NCBI RefSeq assembly: GCF_036346105.1
Contig: NZ_CP107811.1
Span: 4,917,501-4,981,500 of the forward strand
Direction: 5' to 3'
DNA: 64,000 nt
Origin: Streptomyces sp. NBC_00539
GTDB lineage: Bacteria; Actinomycetota; Actinomycetes; Streptomycetales; Streptomycetaceae
Of the stretch, positions 24,531-33,327 are shown in pieces. Position 1 is the first letter of the stretch. Each line of letters starts with the position of its first letter. The position numbers were made by a program, and so were the translations under genes. Under the pieces are notes generated by a model, which did no database searches, was not told the origin of the DNA, and saw only the letters and a program-made list of their open reading frames with translations.

Positions 24531-27500
24531 GTGATACGCCCCGTCGTCGCAGGAGTGCTCGCGGCCGCCCTGGCCGTGACGTTCCTGCCCGCCCTCCCGG
24601 CGGCGGCCGCCGCAAAGGCGCCACCGCCCCCGCCCTCGGACGCGAAACTCGCGGCCGAGCCCGCCCGCCACGACCTGACCCGGGAGCAGTTCTACTTCGT
24701 GCTGCCCGACCGGTTCGCGAACGGCGACCCGCGCAACGACCGGGGCGGGCTGACCGGCTCCCGGCTGCAGACCGGCCTGGACCCGACGGACAAGGGCTTC
24801 TACCAGGGCGGTGACCTCAAGGGGCTGACGGACCGGCTGGACTACATCAAGGGGCTCGGCACCACCGCCATATGGATGGCGCCGATCTTCAAGAACCAGC
24901 CGGTCCAGGGCACGGGCAACGACGCGTCCGCCGGGTACCACGGCTACTGGATCACCGACTTCACGCAGGTCGACCCGCACTTCGGCACCAACGCCGACCT
25001 CGGGCGCCTGATCGACAAGGCGCACAAGAAGGGGATGAAGGTCTTCTTCGACGTCATCACCAACCACACCGCCGACGTCGTGGACTACCGGGAGGGCTCC
25101 CACGACTACCTCTCGAAGGGCGCCTTCCCCTACCTCACCAAGGACGGGGTGCCCTTCGACGACCGGGACTACGCTGACGGGAAGCAGAAGTTCCCCGCGA
25201 CCGGCCCCGGCACCTTCGCGCGCACCCCCTTCGTCCCCGAGGCGAAGAAGAACCTCAAGTCGCCGGCCTGGCTCAACGATCCGTCGATGTACCACAACCG
25301 GGGCGACTCGACCTTCGCGGGCGAGTCCGCCGAGCAGGGCGACTTCTCCGGCCTGGACGACCTGTGGACCGAGCGTCCCGAGGTCGTCACCGGCATGGAG
25401 AAGATCTACGAGAAGTGGGTCGCGGACTTCGGTGTGGACGGCTTCCGCATCGACACCGTCAAGCACGTCGACACCGAGTTCTGGACCCAGTGGGCGACCG
25501 CGCTCGACGCGTACGCCGCCCGGCACGGCCGGAAGAACTTCTTCATGTTCGGCGAGGTGTACTCCGCCGACACCGCCGTCACCTCCCCGTACGTGACCCG
25601 CGGCCGCCTCGACGCCACCCTCGACTTCCCGCTCCAGGACGCCATCCGCGCGTACGCCTCCCAGGGCGCGGCGGCCGGGCGGCTCGCCTCCGTATTCGGT
25701 GACGACTACCGGTACACCACCGACAAGGCCAACGCCTACGAGCAGGTGACCTTCCTCGGCAACCACGACATGGGCCGTTTCGGGTCCTTCCTCAAGCAGG
25801 ACCGGCCCGCGGCGGCGGAGCAGGAACTGCTCGCGCGCTACCGCCTCGCCAACGAACTGATGTTCCTCTCCCGCGGCAACCCGGTGGTCTACTCCGGCGA
25901 CGAGCAGGGCTTCACCGGTTCCGGCGGCGACAAGGACGCCCGCCAGCCGCTGTTCGCGACCCGGATCGCCGACTACCTGGACGACGACCAGCTCGGCACC
26001 GCCCGCACCCACGCGAGTGACGCCTACGATCCCCAGCACCCGCTCTACCGGCAGATCAGCGCCCTCTCGAAGCTGACCAAGGACCACCCCGCCCTGCGCG
26101 ACGGCATCCAGAGCGAGCGGCTCGCCGACGGCTCCGTGTACGCCTTCGCCCGCACGGACCCCCGCAGCCGCACCGAGTACCTGGTGGCCGCCAACAACGG
26201 CGACCAGCCCCGTACCGTCACGCTCGACGCCCCGGCCGGCGCCGGGTACCGCACCCTGTACGGCGGCGCCGACGCCCCGCGCGCCGATGCCGCCGGCAAG
26301 CTCACCGTCACCGTCCCCGCCCTCGGCTCCGTCGTCCTGCAAGGCGTCACGCCGCTGCCGGCCCCCACCAGCCGGCCCGCCGTCACCCTCAAGGCCCCGG
26401 CGGCGGCCACCGGCACCGTCGAGCTCACCGCCGACGTCACCGGCGGCGCCCTCGACCGCGTCGTCTTCGCCGCGCAGAGCGGCACCGGGCCCTGGCAGGT
26501 CCTCGGCTCCGCCGACCACGCCCCGTACAAGGTCACCCAGCACGTCACCGCGGCCCCCGGCACCCCGCTGCGCTACAAGGCCGTCGTCATCGACGCCTCC
26601 GGCCGCACCGCGAGCGCGACGGCCGCCTCCACCGCCGGACAGGCCCCGCCCGTGGACGTCCCCACCGCCACCCAGCGTGACTACGCCGTCGTGCACTACC
26701 ACCGCCCCGACGGCGATTACACGAACTGGCGGCTGTACGCCTGGGGCGACCTCGCGGACGGGGAAGCGACGCCCTGGCCCGCCGGACACGACTTCACCGG
26801 ACGCGACGCGTACGGCGCCTTCGCCCACGTCCGGCTGAGGCCCGGCGCCTCCTCCCTCGGCTACCTCGTCATCGACAAGGACGGCACCAAGGACGTCACC
26901 GCCGACCGCACCCTCGACGTGACCAGGACCGGCGAGATCTGGCTGGAGCAGGGCCAGGAGGCCGTCCGCACCGAACGCCCCGCCTACCCGCCGCAGGACA
27001 CGACCAAAGCCGTCCTGCACTACCAGCGCCCCGACGGCGCCTACGACGGCTGGGGTCTGCACGTCTGGACCGGCGCCGCCACCCCCACCGACTGGGGCAA
27101 GCCGCTCCCGCCCGTCCGCACCGACTCCTTCGGGGCCGTCTACGAGGTCCCCCTCGCCGCCGGCGCCACCAGCCTGAGCTACATCCTCCACAAGGGCGAC
27201 GAGAAGGACCTCCCCACCGACCAGTCCCTGGACCTGAGGTCCACCGGGCACGAGGTGTGGATGCTGGGCGGCCGCGAGAAGTACCTCCTGCCGCAGCCCG
27301 CCGGATCGGCCGCCGCCCTGGACCTCACCAAGGCCGGGGCCGTCTGGATCGACCGCGACACCGTCGCCTGGAACGCGCCCGCGGCAGCCGCCTCCGTACA
27401 GCTCCTCGCCTCCCGCGAAGGCGCCGTCACCGCGGCCGACGGCATCCTCCACGAGGCCGGCGCGCAGTGGCTGCGACTGAACCGCTCCGAGCTCAGTGCC

Positions 27501-29882
27501 GCCCAGAAGCAGAAGTTCCCGCACCTCGCCTCCTACGCCGCCTACACGATCGACCCCCGCGACCGCGACCGCGTCCGGGGCGCCCTGCGCGGCCAGCTCG
27601 TCGCGAGCGCCCGCGCGGCGAACGGAGCCGTCCTGGCCGCGACCGGAGTGCAGCTCGCCGGGGTCCTGGACGACCTGTACGCCACCACCACCCCCCTCGG
27701 CCCCGTCTTCAAGGACGGCCGCCCCACCCTGTCGGTGTGGGCGCCCACCGCCCAGCAGGTCTCCCTCGAACTCGACGGCCGGACCGTCGCGATGCACCGC
27801 GACGACACCACCGGGGTCTGGTCGGTGCGCGGCGAGCGGAGCTGGACCGGCAAGCGCTACCGGTACGCCGTCACCGTCTGGGCCCCGACCGTCCGCCAGG
27901 TGGTCCGCAACCTCGTCACCGACCCGTACTCCACCGCGCTGACCACGGACTCCGCTTACAGCCTGGCCGTCGACCTCGCCGACCCCGAGCTGTCGCCGCC
28001 CGGCTGGCGCGAGCTGCGCAAGCCCGCGCCCGTACCCTCCACCTCCGCGCAGATCCAGGAACTCCACATCCGGGACTTCTCGATCGCGGACCGCACCTCG
28101 GCCCACCCCGGCCAGTACCTGGCCTTCACCGACACCGCCTCGGCCGGCATGCGGCACCTGCGCGAGCTGGCCGCCGCGGGCACCTCTTACGTGCACCTCC
28201 TGCCGGCCTTCGACATCGCCACCATCCCCGAGAAGCCCTCCGACCGCACCGAACCGGCCTGCGACCTCAAGGTGTACGCCCCCGACTCGGAGCAGCAGCA
28301 GGCCTGCGTCGCGGCCGCGGCCGCCAAGGACGCCTACAACTGGGGCTACGACCCGCTGCACTACACCGTGCCCGAGGGCTCGTACGCCAGCGACCCCGAC
28401 GGCACCGCCCGCACCGTGGAGTTCCGCCGCATGGTGCAGTCGCTGAACGGGGCCGGGCTGCGCACCGTCATGGACGTGGTCTACAACCACACGGCGGCGT
28501 CGGGCCAGTCCGACGGGTCGGTCCTGGACCGCATCGTCCCCGGCTACTACCAGCGGCTGCTCGCCGACGGCAGCGTCGCCACCTCCAGCTGCTGCTCCAA
28601 CACGGCGCCCGAGAACGCCATGATGGGCCGTCTCGTGGTGGACTCCGTCGTCACCTGGGCCAAGCAGTACAAGGTCGACGGCTTCCGCTTCGACCTGATG
28701 GGCCACCATCCGAAGGCCAACATCCTCGCCGTGCGCGCCGCCCTCGACGCCCTGACCGTCGAGAAGGACGGCGTCGACGGCAAGAAGATCATCCTTTACG
28801 GGGAGGGGTGGAACTTCGGCGAAGTCGCCGACGACGCCCGGTTCGTGCAGGCGACGCAGAAGAACATGGCCGGCACCGGGATCGCCACCTTCTCCGACCG
28901 GGCCCGCGACGCGGTCCGCGGCGGCGGCCCCTTCGACGAGGACCCGCGCGTCCAGGGCTTCGCCTCGGGCCTGTTCACCGACCCCAACGCCGCCCCCGCG
29001 AACGGGAGCCCCGAGCAGCAGCGCGCACGGCTCCTTCACGACCAGGACCTGATCAAGGTCGGGCTGACCGGTAACCTCGCCTCCTACGCCTTCACCGACA
29101 CCACCGGCCGCCGGACCACGGGCTCCGAGCTCGACTACAACGGCGCCCCGGCCGGGTACGCGGCCGCCCCCGGCGACGCCCTGGCGTACGCCGACGCCCA
29201 CGACAACGAAACACTGGCCGACGCGCTGACCTACAAACTGCCCGCCGGGACCCCGGCCGCCGACCGGGCCCGCATGCAGGTCCTGGCCCTGGCCGTCACC
29301 ACCCTCTCGCAGGGGCCGTCCCTGTCCCAGGCCGGCACCGACCTGCTCCGCTCGAAGTCCCTGGACCGCAACTCCTTCGACAGTGGCGACTGGTTCAACG
29401 CCATCCACTGGGACTGCCACGACGGCAACGGCTTCGGCCGGGGCCTGCCGCCCGCCGCCGACAACCAGGCCAAGTGGCCCTATGCGAAACCGCTGCTGAC
29501 CACCGCGGCCCCCGGCTGCGCCGAGATCGACGGCGCCTCGGCCGCCTACCGCGACCTGCTGCGCATCCGTACGACGGAACCCGCCTTCGCCCTCACCACG
29601 GCCCAAGCGGTCCAGTCGGGCGTGGCGTTCCCGCTGTCGGGGACGGCGGAGACACCCGGGGTGATCACGATGAGCGCCGGGGACCTGGTGGTCGTCTTCA
29701 ACGCCACCCCCACCGCGCAGACCCAGCGCGTGGCAGCGCTCGCGGGCACCGCGTACGCCCTGCACCCGGTGCAGGCGGCCGGCGCCGACAGCACGGTCAA
29801 GCAGGCGACGTACGACGCCGCCACGGGCGAGTTCAAGGCCCCGGCCCGCACGGTCGCGGTCTTCACCCGGGGCCGCCACTGA
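24531..29882 (+). CDS. Giant secreted amylase-pullulanase with two GH13 catalytic domains
   Basis: 1783 aa from a GTG with AAGGAG 7 bases upstream; signal peptide of about 28 residues. First GH13 domain, about residues 45-600: DGFRIDTVKHV (near 303), FGEVYS (near 341) and FLGNHDMGRF (near 411). An Ig-like stretch follows, then two CBM41-type modules (VVHYHRPDGDYTNWRLYAW near 720; VLHYQRPDGAYDGWGLHVW near 827), a pullulanase N-domain and a CBM48-like module (SVWAPTAQQVSLELDG near 1060). Second, pullulanase-type GH13 domain: DVVYNHTA, DGFRFDLMGHHP (near 1383), YGEGWNFGE (near 1423) and ADAHDNETL (near 1556). Predicted to cut both alpha-1,4 and alpha-1,6 bonds, debranching glycogen/pullulan outside the cell. 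Probably S. coelicolor SCO2226-like. Confidence 0.95.
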   Translation: MIRPVVAGVLAAALAVTFLPALPAAAAAKAPPPPPSDAKLAAEPARHDLTREQFYFVLPDRFANGDPRNDRGGLTGSRLQTGLDPTDKGFYQGGDLKGLTDRLDYIKGLGTTAIWMAPIFKNQPVQGTGNDASAGYHGYWITDFTQVDPHFGTNADLGRLIDKAHKKGMKVFFDVITNHTADVVDYREGSHDYLSKGAFPYLTKDGVPFDDRDYADGKQKFPATGPGTFARTPFVPEAKKNLKSPAWLNDPSMYHNRGDSTFAGESAEQGDFSGLDDLWTERPEVVTGMEKIYEKWVADFGVDGFRIDTVKHVDTEFWTQWATALDAYAARHGRKNFFMFGEVYSADTAVTSPYVTRGRLDATLDFPLQDAIRAYASQGAAAGRLASVFGDDYRYTTDKANAYEQVTFLGNHDMGRFGSFLKQDRPAAAEQELLARYRLANELMFLSRGNPVVYSGDEQGFTGSGGDKDARQPLFATRIADYLDDDQLGTARTHASDAYDPQHPLYRQISALSKLTKDHPALRDGIQSERLADGSVYAFARTDPRSRTEYLVAANNGDQPRTVTLDAPAGAGYRTLYGGADAPRADAAGKLTVTVPALGSVVLQGVTPLPAPTSRPAVTLKAPAAATGTVELTADVTGGALDRVVFAAQSGTGPWQVLGSADHAPYKVTQHVTAAPGTPLRYKAVVIDASGRTASATAASTAGQAPPVDVPTATQRDYAVVHYHRPDGDYTNWRLYAWGDLADGEATPWPAGHDFTGRDAYGAFAHVRLRPGASSLGYLVIDKDGTKDVTADRTLDVTRTGEIWLEQGQEAVRTERPAYPPQDTTKAVLHYQRPDGAYDGWGLHVWTGAATPTDWGKPLPPVRTDSFGAVYEVPLAAGATSLSYILHKGDEKDLPTDQSLDLRSTGHEVWMLGGREKYLLPQPAGSAAALDLTKAGAVWIDRDTVAWNAPAAAASVQLLASREGAVTAADGILHEAGAQWLRLNRSELSAAQKQKFPHLASYAAYTIDPRDRDRVRGALRGQLVASARAANGAVLAATGVQLAGVLDDLYATTTPLGPVFKDGRPTLSVWAPTAQQVSLELDGRTVAMHRDDTTGVWSVRGERSWTGKRYRYAVTVWAPTVRQVVRNLVTDPYSTALTTDSAYSLAVDLADPELSPPGWRELRKPAPVPSTSAQIQELHIRDFSIADRTSAHPGQYLAFTDTASAGMRHLRELAAAGTSYVHLLPAFDIATIPEKPSDRTEPACDLKVYAPDSEQQQACVAAAAAKDAYNWGYDPLHYTVPEGSYASDPDGTARTVEFRRMVQSLNGAGLRTVMDVVYNHTAASGQSDGSVLDRIVPGYYQRLLADGSVATSSCCSNTAPENAMMGRLVVDSVVTWAKQYKVDGFRFDLMGHHPKANILAVRAALDALTVEKDGVDGKKIILYGEGWNFGEVADDARFVQATQKNMAGTGIATFSDRARDAVRGGGPFDEDPRVQGFASGLFTDPNAAPANGSPEQQRARLLHDQDLIKVGLTGNLASYAFTDTTGRRTTGSELDYNGAPAGYAAAPGDALAYADAHDNETLADALTYKLPAGTPAADRARMQVLALAVTTLSQGPSLSQAGTDLLRSKSLDRNSFDSGDWFNAIHWDCHDGNGFGRGLPPAADNQAKWPYAKPLLTTAAPGCAEIDGASAAYRDLLRIRTTEPAFALTTAQAVQSGVAFPLSGTAETPGVITMSAGDLVVVFNATPTAQTQRVAALAGTAYALHPVQAAGADSTVKQATYDAATGEFKAPARTVAVFTRGRH

Positions 29883-29906
29883 CGGCCCTCGGGCCCGGGC
29901 CGGCCC

Positions 29907-29938
29907 GAGGTGGTGGTGCGCCGCCGCACCACCACCTC
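29907..29938. terminator. Bidirectional terminator, pullulanase / GNAT
   Basis: Perfect 14-bp stem (29907-29920 with 29925-29938), 4-base loop. It overlaps the stop codon of the convergent GNAT gene. Confidence 0.8.
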
Positions 29939-30494
29939 AGGCCACGTCCAGGCGCCGCTCCATCAGGATCACCCCGTACACCCGGCCGTCCGCGGCCTGT
30001 TTGGACGGGAACTCGCCGACGACCCGGTAGCCCGCGTCCCGGTAGTAGCCGAGCAGCCGCGGGTTGGTTGAGACGCAGTCCAGCCGGGAGCGCTCCCGCC
30101 CGGTCCGGGCGATCCGCCACTCGGCGTGTTCGAGTATGCGGCGGCCGGCGCCCGGGGGCGCGGCCTCGCGCTCCACCATCAGCCGGTGGACGTAGCCGGC
30201 CACGGGCGGCTGCACGCCCCACGCCTCCTCGTCGGACCACCACAGCTCGTACGCGCCGACCACCCGGCCGTCGGCGTCCTCGGCCAGCCACACCTCACCG
30301 TCGCGCATCCGCGCGCGGAAGTGCGCCACGTCCTTCTCGCCGGGCTTCCACTGGTCGATCCCGTTCTTGCGCATCCACCGGGCGGCCTGGTCGTACAGCT
30401 TCACCAGCGTGCCGGCGTCCTTCTCCCCGGCCTGCCGGAACAACATCCCGTCGTCAATGATCACGCGGGCATTATCACGCGGCGCCCGCGCCAC
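29937..30494 (-). CDS. GNAT family N-acetyltransferase
   Basis: About 175-185 aa depending on the start: GTG at 30494 or 30464 (VIIDDGMLFRQAGEKDAGTL), the latter fitting the domain better. GNAT features: the N-terminal beta strand and helix (MLFRQAGEKDAGTLVKLYDQ), a central VAGYVHRLMVE strand preceding the acetyl-CoA loop PGAGRRILEHAEW (QxxGxG/A-like), and LDCVSTNPRLLGYYRDAGYRVVGEF at the end. Transfers acetyl from acetyl-CoA to an unknown amine. It lies directly behind the TetR gene on the same strand. Confidence 0.88.
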   Translation of the reverse strand: MARAPRDNARVIIDDGMLFRQAGEKDAGTLVKLYDQAARWMRKNGIDQWKPGEKDVAHFRARMRDGEVWLAEDADGRVVGAYELWWSDEEAWGVQPPVAGYVHRLMVEREAAPPGAGRRILEHAEWRIARTGRERSRLDCVSTNPRLLGYYRDAGYRVVGEFPSKQAADGRVYGVILMERRLDVA

Positions 30495-30501
30495 GTCATG
30501 A

Positions 30502-31206
30502 TCACCGGGTGCCCGGTACCAGCGCCGCCAGCCGCCCCACGAGCACCCCGAACGGTCCGTCGGCCGGTTCCGAGGAGAGGATGCGCACCAGGATCTGGGC
30601 CATCTCCTCGTCGTAGGCGGCGCTCACGGCGGCCAACGCGGCGAAGTCGTGCACCAGTTGCAGTTCCAGCTCGGAGCGCGGGATGCGCCGCCCGTCCAGC
30701 CAGATCAGCGCCGTGGACTCGGCCAGGGACACCCACGACCGCACGACGAGCTCCAGCCGCGCCGGCGGGGACTCGGGCGAGACGCCCAGGTGCTTGAGGA
30801 TCTCCTCGTACGCGGCCTGGCGGACCTCGTCGATCATCGCGTTGGCGCGGCTGCTGCCGACCGCCGGACCGCCCCGCATCAGCGCCGAGAACCCGGGCCC
30901 GTGGTCCTCGACGAACGCGAAGAACCGCCCCATCACGCGCAGCAGCCGCCCACCGAGCGGCCCCTCCTGCGGCTCCACGAACCGCAGCGCCAGCTCGTCG
31001 GCCGCCCGGCGCAGCGCCGCCTCGTACAGGCTCAGCTTGCCGGGAAAGTAGTGGTAGACGAGCGGCCGCGATATGCCCGCGGCCGCCGCGATCTCGTCGA
31101 TCGACACATCGTCGGGAGACCGGTGGCTGAACAGCTCCAGGGCCACCCCGATCAGCTGCTGCCGCCGCTCCTCGACACCCATCCTGCGTCGCACCCCGGT
31201 TGTCAT
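30502..31206 (-). CDS. TetR-family transcriptional regulator
   Basis: 234 aa. N-terminal helix-turn-helix: LIGVALELFSHRS, then IDEIAAAAGISRPLVYHYFP with the typical YHYFPGK. The C-terminal ligand-binding half is all-helical (MGRFFAFVEDHGPGFSALMRGG). It precedes the GNAT gene and follows, after 52 bp, the ferredoxin-reductase/PF10118 operon on the same strand, so it may control that operon or fatty-acid-type metabolism. The ligand is unknown. Confidence 0.92.
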   Translation of the reverse strand: MTTGVRRRMGVEERRQQLIGVALELFSHRSPDDVSIDEIAAAAGISRPLVYHYFPGKLSLYEAALRRAADELALRFVEPQEGPLGGRLLRVMGRFFAFVEDHGPGFSALMRGGPAVGSSRANAMIDEVRQAAYEEILKHLGVSPESPPARLELVVRSWVSLAESTALIWLDGRRIPRSELELQLVHDFAALAAVSAAYDEEMAQILVRILSSEPADGPFGVLVGRLAALVPGTR

Positions 31207-31258
31207 GCGGACACCCTACTTCCACTCCGCAGGGCGCCCGGCGGGGGTGTTCGCGCCG

Positions 31259-32302
31259 CTACAAGTCCAGGACCAGGCGCTGCGATACGGCGCGGGAGAC
31301 GCACAGGAGCATCGAGTCCTCGCGTTCGGCGTCGGTGAGGAGCTCGTCGCGGTGCTCCACCTCCCCCTCCAGCACCCGGTGTCGGCAGGTCCCGCAGAAG
31401 CCCTGCCCGCAGGAGTACGGGGTGGCGGGAAGGGCGCGGCGTACGGCGGCCAGGGCGCTCTCGTCCGCGGCGACCTCGACCGTGAGGCCGGAGCGGTGCA
31501 GTGCGATCGTGAAGGCCTTCGCCCCGTCCGTGGTGGCCGCGGGGGCGAAGCGTTCCAGGTGCACCGCCGAGGGGTCCGCGACGGCGGCCAGCACCGCGTC
31601 CATCAGCGGCTCCGGGCCGCAGCAGTAGACCGGGACGCCGGTGACCGCGGCGAGCGGGCCCAGGTCCGGCAGGCCCGCCTCGTCCTGCGGGACGAGCGTG
31701 ACCCGGTCCCCGTACGCGGCGAGTTCCGCGAGGAACGGCATCGAGGCGCGGGAACGGCCGCCGTAGAGCAGCGTCCAGTCGGCCCCCGCCGCGGTGGCCG
31801 CCCGCAGCATCGGCAGGATCGGCGTGATGCCGATCCCGCCCGCCACGAACACGTACGCCGGGGCGGCCACGAGCGGGAACCTGTTGCGGGGCGCCCGCAC
31901 CCGCAGCACGGCGCCTTCCACCAGCCGGTCGTGCGCCTCACCGGAGCCGCCGCGGCCGTCCTCGACGAGCCGGATCGCGATCGTGTAGCGGCCGGCGTCC
32001 GCGGGGTCGCCGCACAGGCTGTACTGGCGCACCAGCCCCGAGGGCAGTACGACGTCCACGTGCGCCCCCGGGGTCCAGGCGGGCAGCTCGGGTGACTCCA
32101 GGGTCAGTTGGACGACGCCCTCGGCGGGCTCGCTCCGCGCGGTGACCGTGGCCCGCAGCAGCCTGCGCGGGGAGTGGCCCGACACCGGGTCCTCCAGGGC
32201 CGGCAGCGGCCACAGGGGGGAGCTCCGGATCCGGCGGCGAAGTGCGCGCCGGGTGAGGAGCGCCGCGCCCGCGGCGGCCGTGAGCGTCAGGGCGCGCCTC
32301 AT
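31259..32302 (-). CDS. Ferredoxin reductase-type oxidoreductase with C-terminal plant-type [2Fe-2S] domain
   Basis: 347 aa. FAD domain with RQYSLCGDPADAGRYTIAI, NAD(P)-binding GGIGITPILPML and a C-terminal [2Fe-2S] ferredoxin domain with CGQGFCGTCRHRVLEG and a fourth Cys in MLLCVSRA. This is the PDR/VanB-like order that passes electrons from NAD(P)H through flavin to the cluster and on to an oxygenase. The N-terminal 30 residues are basic/hydrophobic. Its ATG overlaps the stop of the PF10118 gene (ATGA, 32299-32302), so the two are co-translated and the reductase probably feeds that protein. Confidence 0.92.
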   Translation of the reverse strand: MRRALTLTAAAGAALLTRRALRRRIRSSPLWPLPALEDPVSGHSPRRLLRATVTARSEPAEGVVQLTLESPELPAWTPGAHVDVVLPSGLVRQYSLCGDPADAGRYTIAIRLVEDGRGGSGEAHDRLVEGAVLRVRAPRNRFPLVAAPAYVFVAGGIGITPILPMLRAATAAGADWTLLYGGRSRASMPFLAELAAYGDRVTLVPQDEAGLPDLGPLAAVTGVPVYCCGPEPLMDAVLAAVADPSAVHLERFAPAATTDGAKAFTIALHRSGLTVEVAADESALAAVRRALPATPYSCGQGFCGTCRHRVLEGEVEHRDELLTDAEREDSMLLCVSRAVSQRLVLDL

Positions 32303-33249
32303 GCCGGTACCCCCTGGTTCGCGCCGGTCGTGCCGGTTGCGCGGGTCCCGCCGTTCGCGCCGGGCGACCCGGCGAGGTAGGCCACGGCCTGGGCCGTCGA
32401 ACCCTCCTGCGAGGGGTGGTAGGTGCGCGAGAGGTAGGTCGGGATGGACTTGAGCATCGAGCCGGTCGAAGGGAGCACGCCCTGCCGACCGGCCCGGAAC
32501 AGCTGGCCCAGCGAGGCCTTGGCGGCCGGGAGTTCGGGATCGTTGTCCATGAAGAAGCGGGCGCCGCGCTGCCAGAGGAACGTCAGGGCCGCGAAGGCCG
32601 TCGCCCAGGTCCGCACCCGGCGCCGGTAGCCGCCGTCGACGTGCATGAACAGGTCGAAGGCCACCGAGCGGTGCTCCACCTCCTCCGCCCCGTGCCAGCG
32701 CAGCAGGTCCAGCATCATCGGATCGGCGCCCCGGCGGTCGAGTTCGTCGGCGTTCAGGACCCAGTTGCCGAGGAAGGCCGTGTAGTGCTCGACCGCCGCG
32801 ATGATCGCGACCCGCTCCATCAGCCACCACTTGCGGGCCCTGCCCGGCGGGAGGGTCCGGTCCCCGAGCAGTTTCTCGAAGAACCAGTCGACCTGCGCCG
32901 TGTACGGGGTCGGGTCCAGGCCGAGCCGTTTCAGGTGCGGCAGCACGTCGTCGTGCGCGGCGGCGTGCATGGCCTCCTGGCCGATGAAGCCGATGACGTC
33001 CGCCCGCAGCCGCTCGTCCGTGATGTACGGGAGCACCTGCTTGTAGACGTGGACGAACCAGCGCTCCCCGGCGGGCAGCAGCAGGTGCAGGACGTTGATG
33101 GTGTGCCCGGCGAAGGGGTCGCCGGGCAGCCAGTGCAGCGGGGTGTCCTCCCAGGAGAAGGACACGTTCCGCGGCTGGAGGCCCATGTGGTCGTACAAGC
33201 CTATGTTTTCCGACGCCACGGGGGCGGGAGCGTGCGGCGTATTAGACAT
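32299..33249 (-). CDS. PF10118-type 'metal-dependent hydrolase', likely di-iron helical protein
   Basis: 316 aa. Core motifs FIGQEAMHAAAHDD, AAVEHYTAFLG and WHGAEEVEHRSVAFDL supply Glu and His pairs spaced as in helical di-iron proteins; the family is labelled metal-dependent hydrolase but the metal ligands look like a ferritin/oxygenase-type centre. The translational coupling to a ferredoxin reductase supports an oxidative role on a lipid or hydrophobic substrate (inference). The ATG at 33249 has no Shine-Dalgarno and a TTGACA sits only 3 bp before it, so the true start could be downstream, for example the GTG at 33219 or the ATG of HMGLQPRN. Confidence 0.85.
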   Translation of the reverse strand: MSNTPHAPAPVASENIGLYDHMGLQPRNVSFSWEDTPLHWLPGDPFAGHTINVLHLLLPAGERWFVHVYKQVLPYITDERLRADVIGFIGQEAMHAAAHDDVLPHLKRLGLDPTPYTAQVDWFFEKLLGDRTLPPGRARKWWLMERVAIIAAVEHYTAFLGNWVLNADELDRRGADPMMLDLLRWHGAEEVEHRSVAFDLFMHVDGGYRRRVRTWATAFAALTFLWQRGARFFMDNDPELPAAKASLGQLFRAGRQGVLPSTGSMLKSIPTYLSRTYHPSQEGSTAQAVAYLAGSPGANGGTRATGTTGANQGVPA

Positions 33250-33327
33250 GTTGTCAATGTACTGAGGGGTAGCGGGGAGCAGAACCCCTGTGCGCCGGGA
33301 TTTTCCGGTCCCCGTGCGTGTCTGCGG

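Noticed and set aside
22542-29879. Very long open frame on the minus strand opposite the amylase and pullulanase genes
   Set aside because: Its composition is Gly/Arg/Val/Asp-rich as expected for the antisense of GC-biased codons, while the plus strand encodes clear GH13 enzymes with all catalytic motifs.
33246-33260. Short dyad (ACAT and ATGT arms) at the PF10118 gene start as a TetR operator
   Set aside because: The arms are only 4 bp and the centre is asymmetric, far weaker than the TetR site at 56722-56740.
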